Part shown: positions 34,089 to 45,846 of the stretch, one piece after another
How the letters are laid out: every line of letters starts with the position of its first letter
Position numbering within the stretch: position 1 is the stretch's first letter
Assembly: GCF_002443255.2 (NCBI RefSeq)
Contig: NW_019211456.1
Location: forward strand, 13,228,229-13,292,228
Direction of reading: 5' to 3'
DNA from: Varroa destructor
Taxonomy: Eukaryota; Arthropoda; Arachnida; Mesostigmata; Varroidae
DNA length: 64,000 bases
Position numbers and translations under genes: made by a program
Notes under the pieces: model-generated
Told to the model about the DNA's origin: nothing
Databases searched by the model: none
What the model saw: only the letters and a program-made list of their open reading frames with translations

Positions 34089-36198
34089 AATGGATAGGGA
34101 TATTCGTGCACAATAAGGACAAAAATACATTAGCTCATGGATGGGCCATGCATAGAACGGAAAAAGGTCACAATCGCAGGGACATTTTAGTCGGTCTACG
34201 CACTTGAAGATGCAGCAACTACAGACGCATAAAACAGAGAAACTTTTGATTGACAGACACACATACGACTAACACACACTAACCCTGAAAAGATGTGAAT
34301 GACAGTACCACAGGTAGTACATAAAAAGCATAAACTTAAGAAAAATTACGCACTCACCTACGATGGTAGCACATTTTACAACAGGAACGACCTTTTTCGA
34401 CAGTGATTATAACAATAGACATCCGGCAAAAATAATAACAGCAGTTGTATACGTGCATTTTGAAAAAGGTACTCACAGAGCCATACAGAAATTCCTAGAT
34501 CCGGCCCAACTCAACCGTCATCGCCACGGGAAATAGAGACATGAACATACCTTCCGCTTGTCGATTTCTTGCCAGAAGCTCCCAATCGAAAGATGCGATA
34601 TCGAGGGCTGAAATTGGGGCATCCGGTAGATAGCAGCAATCAAGCCGAAAAGACGCCCTGTCCACTCAAGCGTTGACCGAAACGAATAACAACGTAAGGA
34701 CCAAATATTGGTGAGAAGCGAGAATATGGCACGACGCGGGAAGTCTGTTAATACCTAGTCCAGACGGTACACTAGCTCATAACCGGCTGTATGCATAAAC
34801 AGAAAAATAAATCAATCTTTTTATCACTGAATATTAGAAGAGCGCTCTGTGAATTTGAGAGCGAAGTTCTTGAAAGGATTATCACTAGGATCGTTCAAGA
34901 AAATCCATAGGCGGTCAATGTGTTTCGTTTTTAAGGGCTTCAACTTTTCAGTACTATTATAGGCGTGCAACAATTCACACGTAGCAGTTGCTCTGCAATA
35001 TAATGAGTGTTATCCAGAGTCAGTTTGTCGTTATCGAATACGAGGTCAGCACAGGCGTAGAACAACCGAATGCAGTCTGCTGCATTACATCATCTAAACC
35101 ATCCGAAGGACAATTTCATCATACGTGAATAGGTCAGCCTCGGTGTTAGCGCTAAACTACCGTGGGATCATTCAATGCAGTCAATACTACATGCCATATT
35201 TATTGAAGCAAAGGTTACTTGCCTCATATGTAAACTTAACGAGTCTGTAACAGTTACCGCCTGCGGTTATCCGAAGTCTTCACCATCGACCCGTGTTACA
35301 CAGAGCACCCGTAAACACCACAGTCCTATGTGAAACTCAGCCAGTTTCTGTCCGGCCGACTAACAAACTTCATACGCGCGTCTCTATACCACTGCAACCG
35401 TCATATTGTATAAATACGATTGCCGTCGACCACTGTATATCGCTACATATGGAACGAACGATCGATCGATCGTCTCCTTCCATTTTTTGTTCGACCGGTT
35501 TCGTCCTATCCATCACCACTGGCTCCTGAGCAGTTATGCATGTTGACCGCTAAAGAACCATGTATCTAACACACCATCTGGAAATCATAGGGACTACTAT
35601 GACAGCAAAAACTCCAACGGACAACAATAATAACACTAAAATACGATCAACAACAGTTTATTAAGACCAACATCATATGATCGATGGATTGATACTGTTT
35701 ATTAATTGCAACACCCAAATTTGACCACCGTTCTCGCGCTCTCGCTGCTATGTTGTCGTAACTTCGACCTTCAGACTAAGGCAATGCTAAGCTCATGCTG
35801 AATACGTATCCAGTTAGGATTGCGATATTGCCACGGAAGCTTTTGTCGCTAGAAAAACAAGCCTATATAGATAGTTGAATGGAGGAGTGAACATTAAGTT
35901 CGGTCTAGGTCTGTGGGTGCGTTAGGAATTTGTTTACAATCAGATTTTTGTTGTCACCAGTCCACTTTTGATTACTGTTATAGATTTTGATTTAAGTTAA
36001 ACTTGTGCCATGTCTCTGCCGCATACCTCATTACGACTAATCGTTCCACTTGAAGTTAATGTGGCTTCCTGCTCCTTGTGAGCCAAGGAGCGAGTGATAG
36101 CGCTGTTCGACGACTCGGGGGCTATTGTATCTAATTAAATTGGTGTGCGTGTTGTACCTTTGCGTTGTGAAATAAAAAAATCTTACTGTGTGTTCAAT

Positions 36199-36236
36199 GC
36201 CGCGGATAGCCGAGCTGGTCCGGCGTGATAAGCACT
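36199..36236 (+). repeat. tRNA-like head with RNA polymerase III A box (possible SINE fragment)
   Basis: TAGCCGAGCTGG at 36207-36218 fits the A-box consensus TRGCNNARNNGG, and it is preceded by seven bases (GCCGCGG) placed like a tRNA acceptor stem half. No B box (GGTTCGANTCC) follows in the next 80 bp, so this is not an intact tRNA gene. A truncated tRNA-derived SINE head is the simplest reading; a chance match to a degenerate motif is possible. Confidence 0.25.
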
Positions 36237-38967
36237 CTTTATACTAAGCGATTGTGAAGTGTGGGAGAAACCAAGAGGAGAAGTACAAGGAAGGAAAAAA
36301 ACCGTAACGGTAAAGAAATGAATTACCTTTCAAACGCCGTTGTTTTGTCGATGATTTCCTAGCGTTTCCACCCGCATTGTGCTCATTCCTTGCATTTTCC
36401 GTTGATTCTGCTATCTCTACAGGAGCTACGCCTCCGACAACTAATCGATTCCGCTTTATTTTATCTAACACCTGTTCTAACGCTGTCTCCTTCTCTATGT
36501 CTGTATATTTATCTACGTTTATCTGTCCGTTCAGCTACAGCAGCAACGATTTCTATCAATAGCATTCGGTTGCAGCAGGTTTTATTGAGACATCCGAGGC
36601 GTGGCAGTCAGCGACAATTACAGAATTTGTGAGCAGGTCATGGGTATGTCTGTGTGTAATGCCACTTCTGCTCAGCCAGCTAGGCTGCCGCCCTCAGATG
36701 GAGCCCCTTCAGCCGGAGCACGGTATCTGTATTCCACAGTCAGCTGTCAAGCAAGTAAACGAAACTTACAAATTCATTGTATACGCTGTCATTCGATGTT
36801 CTTTGAGGCACGTACGCAGGTTTGCGTGTCAATGTCCCGTTCGAATGTTTTTTGGGAGTCTGGTAAGGGCTACTCATGACTAAACATAACTGTCTTTATC
36901 GCAGCTTGAACTGGGCATTCTCTGACGTAGTGCGACTACGGTCTTCCTGCTGTTTTTAACATGTGCTACCGCGGCTGCTGTGCCTTTACTTCGTCGATTT
37001 GTGCCCGTGGCTTCTGCGTATAGTGAACTTCTTGTTCTTCATTTGTTCTCAGCTATAATCCTATCGGCTGAGTAAACGAGCGCGAGCGGTGCTGTCTCAA
37101 CACGTATACTTTCTGCTTGCAAACTACCTTGGCATATTATTATCGGTGAGCAAAAAAAAGCTGCGACCGCTACAATGGAAACTGATATATCCTTGCCATT
37201 CAACCCGCTTTGAAACTTGGAAACTACTTTATTAACTTGCTGCTAGCTTCGAAGTTAGTAAGTAATGATTTTGGTGCGGCTTTGATTTCGACAAAGGGTT
37301 CGAGATGAGTCTTGCAACAAACCACTTGTACTGGCTGTTCGCCGACGCACCAGCAGACAATGACGCTAGCATATTGTACTACTAACGTAACATACTTCGA
37401 TACATCGTAATAAACAGTTGCAGAACAGAACAGATATTTCAAGAATAACATACCCAAAGAGCGAGTCATACGCGACATAAGAAAGATAAATCTCAAAGAG
37501 TGACGCGAATAACCGTACCGGACAAGTACGGTAAACCACCAGCGCTCTACGGGCAGATAGCACGCGGAACATATTTGAATGCAGCTAACAGTAAAACGAA
37601 TCAATCGTATCTAAATAGGACCACACAAACAAGTTAGGTAACAACTGACACAGCATCGCGGGATAGCATTAGCCAACAGGCTGCTGTATGTGGTCACTAG
37701 GGCGACAGATATAGGACACACGATAAGTTTGGCCTCGAACATGCTGCCGGTTGATTTACGTACGACCCGACGAGCTAGGTACATAAATGTGACCAATAAA
37801 GGAACATAAATTCAGTCTGCTCTAACAATGATATCCTCCTGCACACTTCGCTACGCGAAATGGGCGACGCAACGCGATCTTAGAAGATCTTAAAGCACAA
37901 CTATTGAATGAGTAGGCGAGCCACGCAAACTTGCAAGGTTGCACATGCCTCACCACGATGCACCTCACGCATGTAGACTAACGGTGACAGGTCCTGCACC
38001 GATACGCGCTTCTGCTCAGCAACAGGGTTTTAAAAAAAAACACTTAATAGAACAGCAGGTTACTTGACACGCAGCATAAACAGTGACTTATTCGGGGCTC
38101 CCTCTAATACTTGCAGTGCAGCTCTTGCAAGACAGGGCCCCGAAGACGTATATGCACGTGATACACGCTCAATGAGAAAACTTTTTGTACAAATTTGAAA
38201 ACTGCTTCTTCAAAACCATGGTGGCTCAATCAGTAATTGAACACGATATAAATGGTATGGATATTGGCGTCGATGTCTATTATAGAGATGGTCTGATTCA
38301 TTTAAGGATAAGCTATATATCTTTGATCGCAAATCCATCATTGCCTGACTCACACTGAGAATTTTTTGACCCACCATGAGGATTCCTCAGCGCTTCTATA
38401 GCCTATCTAAGCAATTGAAATAGCAGGGTCAAAGCAAGCATTTCAAACAACGCCAATAGGAAACAATCAACAATAGCCGACGGACAATGAGGGTCCACAA
38501 ACGACCGCGATCGACCGGAATAGTTCGGTCACATAATGATGAATCATGCTGATACACTTCTGCTATAACCAGCGTTCAGTTAATAACAAAACTATAAGAA
38601 GTTTATTGTCTGAGCAGACCACGTGTAACTAAAGCTACTGTAATGATCATGCTACGACTACTTATAGTCTTACTATATTTATACCTCTCCATTTGGAATA
38701 CGCTTAAGCAATAGACGAACGAAACAAACAAAGGCAACGATGACTAATTAGAACAAAGCAAAAATATACTTACTATACTGTAATTGAACGACTCTGCTAT
38801 GACCGATAGGATTTACTTCGAGCGAAGTTCAGTCCTTGTAGATCCGAGCCAGCTGATATTGCGACACCGAGACAAAGGTTAACTATCTACATTTTGACAA
38901 GCTATCCGGAAATCTCCATCCAAGCTCGATCACTTTATCAACCGGGAGTCCACACCGCCAAATGATT
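36237..38967. other. Unrecognised stretch
   Basis: Two overlapping plus-strand frames at 36601-36883 follow an acceptor-like ACAATTACAG, but neither product is recognised and no good donor follows. Minus 37224-37604 is a hydrophobic frame. Nothing firm. Confidence 0.35.
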
Positions 38968-39210
38968 CTAAAGTCCACCGAACTTCCAATAGAAACGCAA
39001 ATCTCTTGAGGAAGTGGTGGGATAATGTTCGGAAGGACGGAGTCGGGCAGCCTCCGCCCGGGGCCGCCAGCGGATCAGTTTGGTTGTCGCTTGCGAATCA
39101 GGCACCGCAAGCGACAGCCTCGTACGCGCGGCCCCAGCATAAAACGGCATGCCACCAACAGCCCAGAAAATGCCCAAAAAAAGAAAGGTGAATACTGTCC
39201 GGCGTTGCAT
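38968..39210 (-). CDS. Small open frame with signal-peptide-like start
   Basis: From an ATG at 39208-39210 the minus frame runs 80 codons to a TAG at 38968-38970. The N-terminus MQRRTVFTFLFLGIFWAVGG has a basic n-region and a 16-residue hydrophobic core, as in a secretory signal. The remainder is basic and Arg/Ala-rich (IRWRPRAEAARLRPSEHY) with no cysteines, unlike typical small secreted peptides. On the opposite strand an equally open basic frame ends at a donor-like GAAAG|GTGAAT at about 39188, so the coding strand is unclear. Confidence 0.2.
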   Translation of the reverse strand: MQRRTVFTFLFLGIFWAVGGMPFYAGAARTRLSLAVPDSQATTKLIRWRPRAEAARLRPSEHYPTTSSRDLRFYWKFGGL

Positions 39211-41160
39211 TTGCACAGAAGTGGCAGCTGTTTTGATCCATAATATCCACCTGATACGTAGCTGCTGAATGTCACTATGGACGTCAAAGGAATGAACGAC
39301 ACCAAATGACCATTACGGCTAAATACTACCCTAAGGAACGCCTTCCTACCTGTCACCTGTCAAAATCCTAAAATCGTTATGGCTACAAACTAGGAAAAAA
39401 GGGTCAGCCGCCGTTGTCACTAACTGGGTTACTCCGACACAAACAGACGTCACACCCCACATAAGTGAAATGAACGTCCGACGCAATGACGCGTAAAGCA
39501 GGAAAAAAACGCCACCAAGCTGTCTCCAACGACGACACGGTAGACACTTTTATTTTAATCGCTTCAGGTTGTCAATCGAATTAATTGCGCCTACTATCGG
39601 TTCACTAGCAAATACACCCCCTTTGCAAAATCGCATACAGCTAAAACGATCCGCAGTTACAAGTCTATAAGGTAGAGATGTACGGCCGTTTAAAATAAGA
39701 TTCTAATGGGAGTAGATGGAGATCCACCAGTTTGATTGCCTGATAATAATAACAGTGGTTGGTAGGCTGCAACAATGTTATACTGAGACTCATATAGTGA
39801 GGTATTCGTATCCAATCAGCGACGTTCGTTATAACACGACAGGAGTGCAACAGCACTAGCCTGCATCATAGATCTTCATGACAAAACGGCTATTAAGAAA
39901 CTGCTATAAATATACAGGAAGTAATTTAGAATTTTATATATTATTTACACAGACATGTTTTCAAGGCCATCTGTTTGTCGTGACAATAACAAAACACCAT
40001 CATTACAACTCCTATAGAAAAGACAGTGGTCGAAACGAACGCGAAGCTCGCCGGATCTTTCAAGTAATTCATATGTGTCTAAGGGAAGTAGACAAACCTA
40101 GCGTGGACAGCATGTGGTCGCCAATAAGCACGAAAGATGATTGGGTGTGAGATTATGGCCTTCGAGTCGATCTCTGCACAGTCGCCTGATGGTCGTTTAT
40201 TCGCATACAAGCACCCATAGTTGCCAGGCCAACAGAGCAAGACTACTGAGGCCACACCAGTTGTTACGTCCTGTAATCGAGCGGTCCTGGCAGGACAACA
40301 GCGGCAGCAAATAAAAGCCTATTGTTAATGCAAGACACATTTCGATGTGATATAATACGAATAACGCTAAAAAGAGTCTAGTTAGGACATATTTGTCTGT
40401 CTCTAGTAGGACAACGCATGTCATGCCATGTCGGTGGTCATGTTAAACAGGTAACTATGAAGAGATATGAGTTTGTCCGGCAATTTTGTGACATCCTAAT
40501 GTGATGAGACTCCTTAAATGATGCCGATTTTGAGCGACGAAGACGAGAACGTAAATACTGACACTCTCAGATCGGGCATCAGTTCTAACAGAACGCATAC
40601 GAATGAACTCACATTGTTCAGCTCGATTGTATTTCTCTAACCGCCGACGTATCGCAACACACAGACGTCTATCGTACGTCCACGATGATCTGAGGTACGC
40701 ATTGCTAACAATAATTACTATGACGATTATGATAATACCTATAATTAAATGAAAACTAAAGCAGGCTGAAGTATACGATGTATGCTAGATGATTACGAGT
40801 CGAGTGTGTCCAACACGATGTAACCGTTGAATTACTGCGATGCTAAAAAGGTAACCCTTATAGGGTGCCGAACGCTATATATAGGGTTAAATGATGATGC
40901 AGAAAGCATTATATTATTGTTGCCAATAGTAGGTTGAAAACAACGCGTGAGGCTAGACTAACCGCTACTGAGAACGAACTATGCGAAGTTTAGCATCAAA
41001 CATACATGCGTGCATACATACGTAGACTTGCGCTTTTTCATTGCGCATACCAGCTGGTACCGCATCGAAATCGTGCAGTATTGGCAACGTTGTTGTGTAT
41101 ATAAATTACAGTTAGTGCTATTCTTAGTAACAAAGCTACAATACATTAGCTCCGATACAG

Positions 41161-41162
<2 letters not shown>

Positions 41163-41186
<24 letters not shown>
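41163..41186. repeat. (GCA)8 trinucleotide microsatellite
   Basis: Eight GCA units followed by CAA units. In one + strand frame it would encode polyalanine, in another polyglutamine, but no surrounding gene is supported. Confidence 0.9.
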
Positions 41187-41193
<7 letters not shown>

Positions 41194-41282
41194 ACAAACT
41201 TCTCATAAGATGGATAAATCTATAACCGACAAACTTAAAAATTATTACCACAACAAACAACAATGCTATTATTTCAACAACG

Positions 41283-41300
41283 ACCACCACCACCACCACC
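41283..41300. repeat. (ACC)6 trinucleotide microsatellite
   Basis: Six ACC units, about 100 bp downstream of the GCA repeat. Confidence 0.9.
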
Positions 41301-42916
41301 AAAAAATAGGTGGCGGTGCCTAACGCTGAAGTTAGATATACCGAATACTAACTAAGACGCATGGAAAATAAAAAAATAAACAACAGTGGGAAACTGTATA
41401 GTTACATACGATACGAATAAACTGTATCGAGACAACTCGTTGTTGAATAGTATTCATATTATAAAGCAATGCTAATATTATTAATAAACTGATAATAAAT
41501 TATTACATAATTATTAAGAATAGTTAAAACAAATGCTGTTGATTACTATCGTTACTGATCATAATTATAATGGTTGTAGTGGAATGGAGCCCACAGCGAC
41601 AGTTAGTTGACCTACTCCGATTGCCGCACCCGGCATAACGATGGGGGTTCGATGCGCAGCGTACCTCCGCACGTCTGCTTTCCTATAGACACGCGAAAGT
41701 CATCTCAGTAGCCTCTTCGAATCACTCGTGGCCATAGTAGGGTAAACTTGTTTTTTTTTTCTATTAGAACGTCCCAGTAGCTCCATTACTTGCATTCAGC
41801 ATCTGTTACCATTACGTGCATTCTGCTGCCTAGAACAATAACTGATCTCAGTCTCGAAATAATTTGGGTATAAAAGCCCATGTATATCTCGGGTTTTGAA
41901 ATTTTTGATACGGGGAAACAGATTAACAGCAAATGGAACATTCGAATGACATTGGGAGAGTACTCTATTGAGGCTAGGGTAGGTCATCAAAAAACTAATC
42001 ACTCAACACCTACGTTTGGGTTTAGTCTTGACAACAAACTGGTGCTGTGTATAAGGCCGGAGATCGACTTACTGCAAGCGGGCTAAATTTTCCAGTTAAT
42101 GGGTTATTTGGACACTCAAATGGAAACAGGATTACTCTAGCAGGGTAATAGTTACTGCAATAAGGTTATTAATCGTTGAAAGGGGGTAGTAAAGGGACAG
42201 ACTGGGAGAATTAGTCCAGCAAGGCAACTGATGTTAGAGCATTGTAATGGGGCAACGGGATAAGTAGGGGCACGACTGCAACTCTGTTGTACGTACCCGA
42301 TAAATCCAATACTTAATGAGTCAAATTAGATAAATACATCGAAAGAAAAACGGGTGGGAAGCGGGTCAGTCTAGCTACTGTTTCAAGTAATAACGTCTGA
42401 AGGTGATGTACGATTGACAGAATCGATCAGCTATAAATGACTATTTCGTTTAATAATTGAGCAGTGACTAATAGGATTACAAGCTAATAGGTACGAGAAC
42501 AATGGTGGTGAACGTCGATTTCCGTTATGGTTTAGGTAACGAAGGAGCTGAGTAAACGAAAAGGCCGCGTTTTCGTGCGTACATGTAGACATGGTCGACG
42601 AAACGGTGAGAACGGCAACAAAAACAATCTGTAGAATTGTCAAAACGGTGAAGCTCTTGTCTATTTATCTACGTAATACGGGTTGTGGGATCGAACAAGG
42701 CTGTTATGAGAATACTTTTCGGGGTCCTAGAAGTGTTTAGTAAGAACATTAGGGTAAACTTAGGTATATATGTATGCAGTATTGTTAGGATAAGATAACT
42801 TTGTTGAAATGTACCAATCCGTTGCCTGAGAGGATATCCATAATAACTAGATACTAATAAACAATAATATACAGTGGCAGAATTAGTCTTTTTTTAGCTT
42901 TGTCATTTTAGAGCGT

Positions 42917-43615
42917 TTAGTCTTTGTCTGAACAAGCCGCTTCACGCTTTTCTACAGAGTCGACAAAAAGTAAATATACGCGAGTCATAAAGCTACGATA
43001 GCAGCAATAGCGGTTTGCAATAATAATAAACGAAAAGCGGAAACGCTTTAGGAAAAGGGTATAGCTTAGGAGAAGAGTAGCTCGATACTCGGGTTTTACT
43101 AGCAGCGTCGTTGTATAGAGACGCTTCGTGGGTGTGCGAGAGGACCCTCTCGGCCAGGTACTACGGCTGTAGACAGCAGCGTCGTAAGGCGCATCCCACC
43201 TAACGGCAGATATAAGGTGTAATTGCGTTGAAGCTGTAGACATGGCAACTATAAATAAATGAATAATATCATATACAGATGGATAAGAGACGTCCCGAGG
43301 GCCGTATGAAAGGTACCCGCCTGTCACTGCTTGACGAGATGCGGAAGCAAAAAGAGAGAGAGCATACAGTAGCTTCTGAGCACCAGTCTGCATTGATGAC
43401 ATAAGAAGCTGCCGCCTGCTGACCGGAAGGCTACAAGCTTCAACCCGACGTGGCTTGAAGTACCCGAGAGGACGCGGTATGGACACAGTGATGCTTCTGG
43501 CACCAAAACGCAAAGAGCTCTGCTGAAAGTACGCGTTCAAATCAGGCGTCAATAGTATCGGACTTGGAAACACACAGCAGGTGGAAGCAGTGTGGGTCCG
43601 ACAGCGAACTGGCAT
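42917..43615 (-). CDS. Longest open frame in the window, 232 codons from the first ATG, unknown product
   Basis: The minus frame is open from at least 43648; the first ATG is at 43613-43615 and the stop TAA is at 42917-42919. A frame this long is unlikely by chance (my rough estimate is well under one per 64 kb). The product has a Cys pair near the start (ASTCCVFPSP), a basic middle (RRVEACSLPVSRRQLL), GYLSYGPRDVSYPSVYD, and a hydrophobic C-terminal part (LLLSYTLF, FSFIIIANRYCCY) that could be a membrane segment. No known domain is recognised. A possible acceptor (GTACTTTCAG) lies inside the frame, so it may be partly intron. The opposite strand has stops in all frames. Confidence 0.3.
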   Translation of the reverse strand: MPVRCRTHTASTCCVFPSPILLTPDLNAYFQQSSLRFGARSITVSIPRPLGYFKPRRVEACSLPVSRRQLLMSSMQTGAQKLLYALSLFASASRQAVTGGYLSYGPRDVSYPSVYDIIHLFIVAMSTASTQLHLISAVRWDAPYDAAVYSRSTWPRGSSRTPTKRLYTTTLLVKPEYRATLLLSYTLFLKRFRFSFIIIANRYCCYRSFMTRVYLLFVDSVEKREAACSDKD

Positions 43616-44820
43616 ACGGAGGAACACCGCACTAAGAGCGGGGATCAACGTGAGGGCTTTGGGTAAATGATTTAGTCAATTATCGAATGAGTTTGTTTCG
43701 TCCTTATGTTCGCACAATCTCTTCTCTATTAACTCTTTCCTAGTTTTCTAAATCCCTAGGTTACATGTGGCCGATCTCAGGCCGACCAATGGCAAGAAAG
43801 CATTGACGTCGGCAACGCTATAAACTCTACTCGTGACGGAATAAACAACTAACCACTTCTCGTACATTTCTGATTAACATCTGGAGCAATATAATTCTAA
43901 CGGGAAATACCCATATGTTAAATAAATCTGCAGAAGGATTATAGAAACTCGCTCTACTTTTGCCTAGACGGCAAACGTACGAACAAATAACATCTCGATA
44001 ATAACGACTGTAAAAATAATTGTTAGTACAATGTCCTATTGCATCTATTGACTTAATCTATGAAACATTAGTTGTGTTTAGCTGATGACAAACCTTCATA
44101 TCGATACGAAAAATAAAAACAGTCGTATGTAAATTCGTGCTAAATAGGACTCTCATTCAAAACACAAAGCTTACTGTCTGAAGTCTTTTTGTCGGATAAA
44201 GTACTCGGTTAACAAATATTGATAATATTTGCAACTCTTATATGGGCCAATATTAACTTGCCCAGTTTGATCGAGAAACAATTGGATATATGGAGCCGAG
44301 TTCGGGATTTGGAATAGAAAGACACTTGTACTCTGCCGAAATTTCTGTGAGAACTAGATAACCACATGGCTAAATAGTTTTATTATTTAGGTAATATATT
44401 TTTTATATAATAATACTTAGGTAATAGCATTATTCAGTGGCGCCATCTATGACGATAACTGGAACAGAAATTAATAAAAATTAAGCTAGAAAAATTATAA
44501 TGATAACGATGCCCGTAACGTGATGCCGATAAGACGTGAAGGTATCGACTACAGCAATAAAAACATTTATTGTTGTTTCAAAAAAATTGGATCAATCAAT
44601 TAATAGTACACTCATGTAAATCCCCCAGATTTTCATCTAACTATTAAGCACGTGAAGTTACGCAGCCCTAAGCAGGCGGAGAATTCTTTCGTCCTTTCTT
44701 TCCTACCTCTTCCCTAAATAAGTATAGCTCGATAGTGAAGTACGTTTCGAAATAATAGATAAGCTCACGAAAGACTATCTCAGAGTGGGTCACACTTTTT
44801 GATGAAAATATAGACCAACT

Positions 44821-44842
44821 AATGGCAATTATTTTTGCCATT
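44821..44842. repeat. Perfect 8-bp inverted repeat, 6-nt loop
   Basis: AATGGCAA and TTGCCATT flank TTATTT. Confidence 0.6.
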
Positions 44843-45822
44843 GTATGTATATTTTTCTTTAATATGTGTGTTTAAGTATGTGTTTACGAAAGAGAAATTA
44901 AGTTAGTTTCAGTTATCAGAGCCATAAAAATTCGATTAGGTTCCCGTGAAGCTACAGAGCCCTAAGAACATCCTGCGCTATAGATACGCTTTGTAGAATT
45001 CTAAATATTGATACTTCTAAGCAATTTTATTTGTCTGCATTATGAAATCTATTAGATAAATATAATGACTAAACACACTTTTCAACAAGCGTTTTATTTT
45101 GTTTGTAATTTTTCTGCTTCTTCTTAAGGCCTTACTGTATCTACATTTATTGTGTTGTATATAAGTGCAACTTCAAGGGAAGAAGACGGGCATAATGTAG
45201 CGTGTTTTTTCGCCCTAGGTCGCCTGGGACTATATTTGGATGAAGTGTTTATTCGCAGAGTGGCTTGCTTAGATATAACGACCGGTGCTGGTAATTTCAC
45301 TAATCAATATCTGAGGAGGAAATTACGTAAAATTCACCCTAGTTATATCGTCCATTCAGTGTTGTTCCTGTAACACTGGCCCATATTCTTGTAGGGTATC
45401 CCGAAAATGAAATTATTTCGCAAATTTCGAGGATATGACGGATCCTCAAGGTGCTTGGAGCATGAACGTTCACTTCTCTCAAGGCTAAGGCGCAGTTTTG
45501 AAAGGTCCAGGCATACCAAGGTTTCGGTGAATGTACCTGCATCTCGTTAGTAGCTTTAAAGATCAGTATACGCGGATGCCTGATGTTCAAATGTATCACG
45601 CTCGGCTTCAATATCGACTATAGAAAGTTAAAAAATTTCGAGGAAAAAATTCAAAATTACAGCTTGTTTTTTTCCAGGATTTGCTTACATCGCTGAAAAA
45701 TCTATAAATTATTTATATGCTCTGCATTATTTCGGTGTAATTTCCATTTGTTACTGCTATGAACGTTGCATTAGAATATAGCAATAGAATAGAACGCGTT
45801 AGAAATAATGAGGTTATATGGA

Positions 45823-45846
45823 GCTTTTAGCGCAACCGCTAAAAGC
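45823..45846. repeat. Perfect 10-bp inverted repeat, 4-nt loop
   Basis: GCTTTTAGCG and CGCTAAAAGC flank CAAC. The stem is fully paired. It is not a histone-mRNA type stem-loop, whose stem is 6 bp with a different sequence. No gene ends next to it. Confidence 0.7.

Larger units (their letters stand above)
29891..36198. other. Long stretch without recognised genes
   Basis: Short open pieces occur on both strands (for example plus 31750-31983 and plus 32523-32783) without recognisable domains. It includes AAT/AAC-rich sequence near 29970-30000, a (GA)n block at 33726 and a (TA)n block at 34008. An ATCG repeat lies near 35459-35473. Confidence 0.35.
39211..42916. other. Low-density stretch with trinucleotide repeats
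   Basis: It holds (CAG)n at 41163 and (CCA)n at 41283. Plus-strand frames at 39878-40150 and 41880-42086 are open but unrecognised; the latter contains a good donor AGG|GTAGGT at 41979. Confidence 0.35.

Noticed and set aside
41010..41302. Polyalanine/polyvaline open frames on both strands
   Set aside because: They result from the GCA and ACC microsatellites.
41610..41665. tRNA gene suggested by GGGGGTTCGATGCG
   Set aside because: No A box at the right distance and no cloverleaf pairing.
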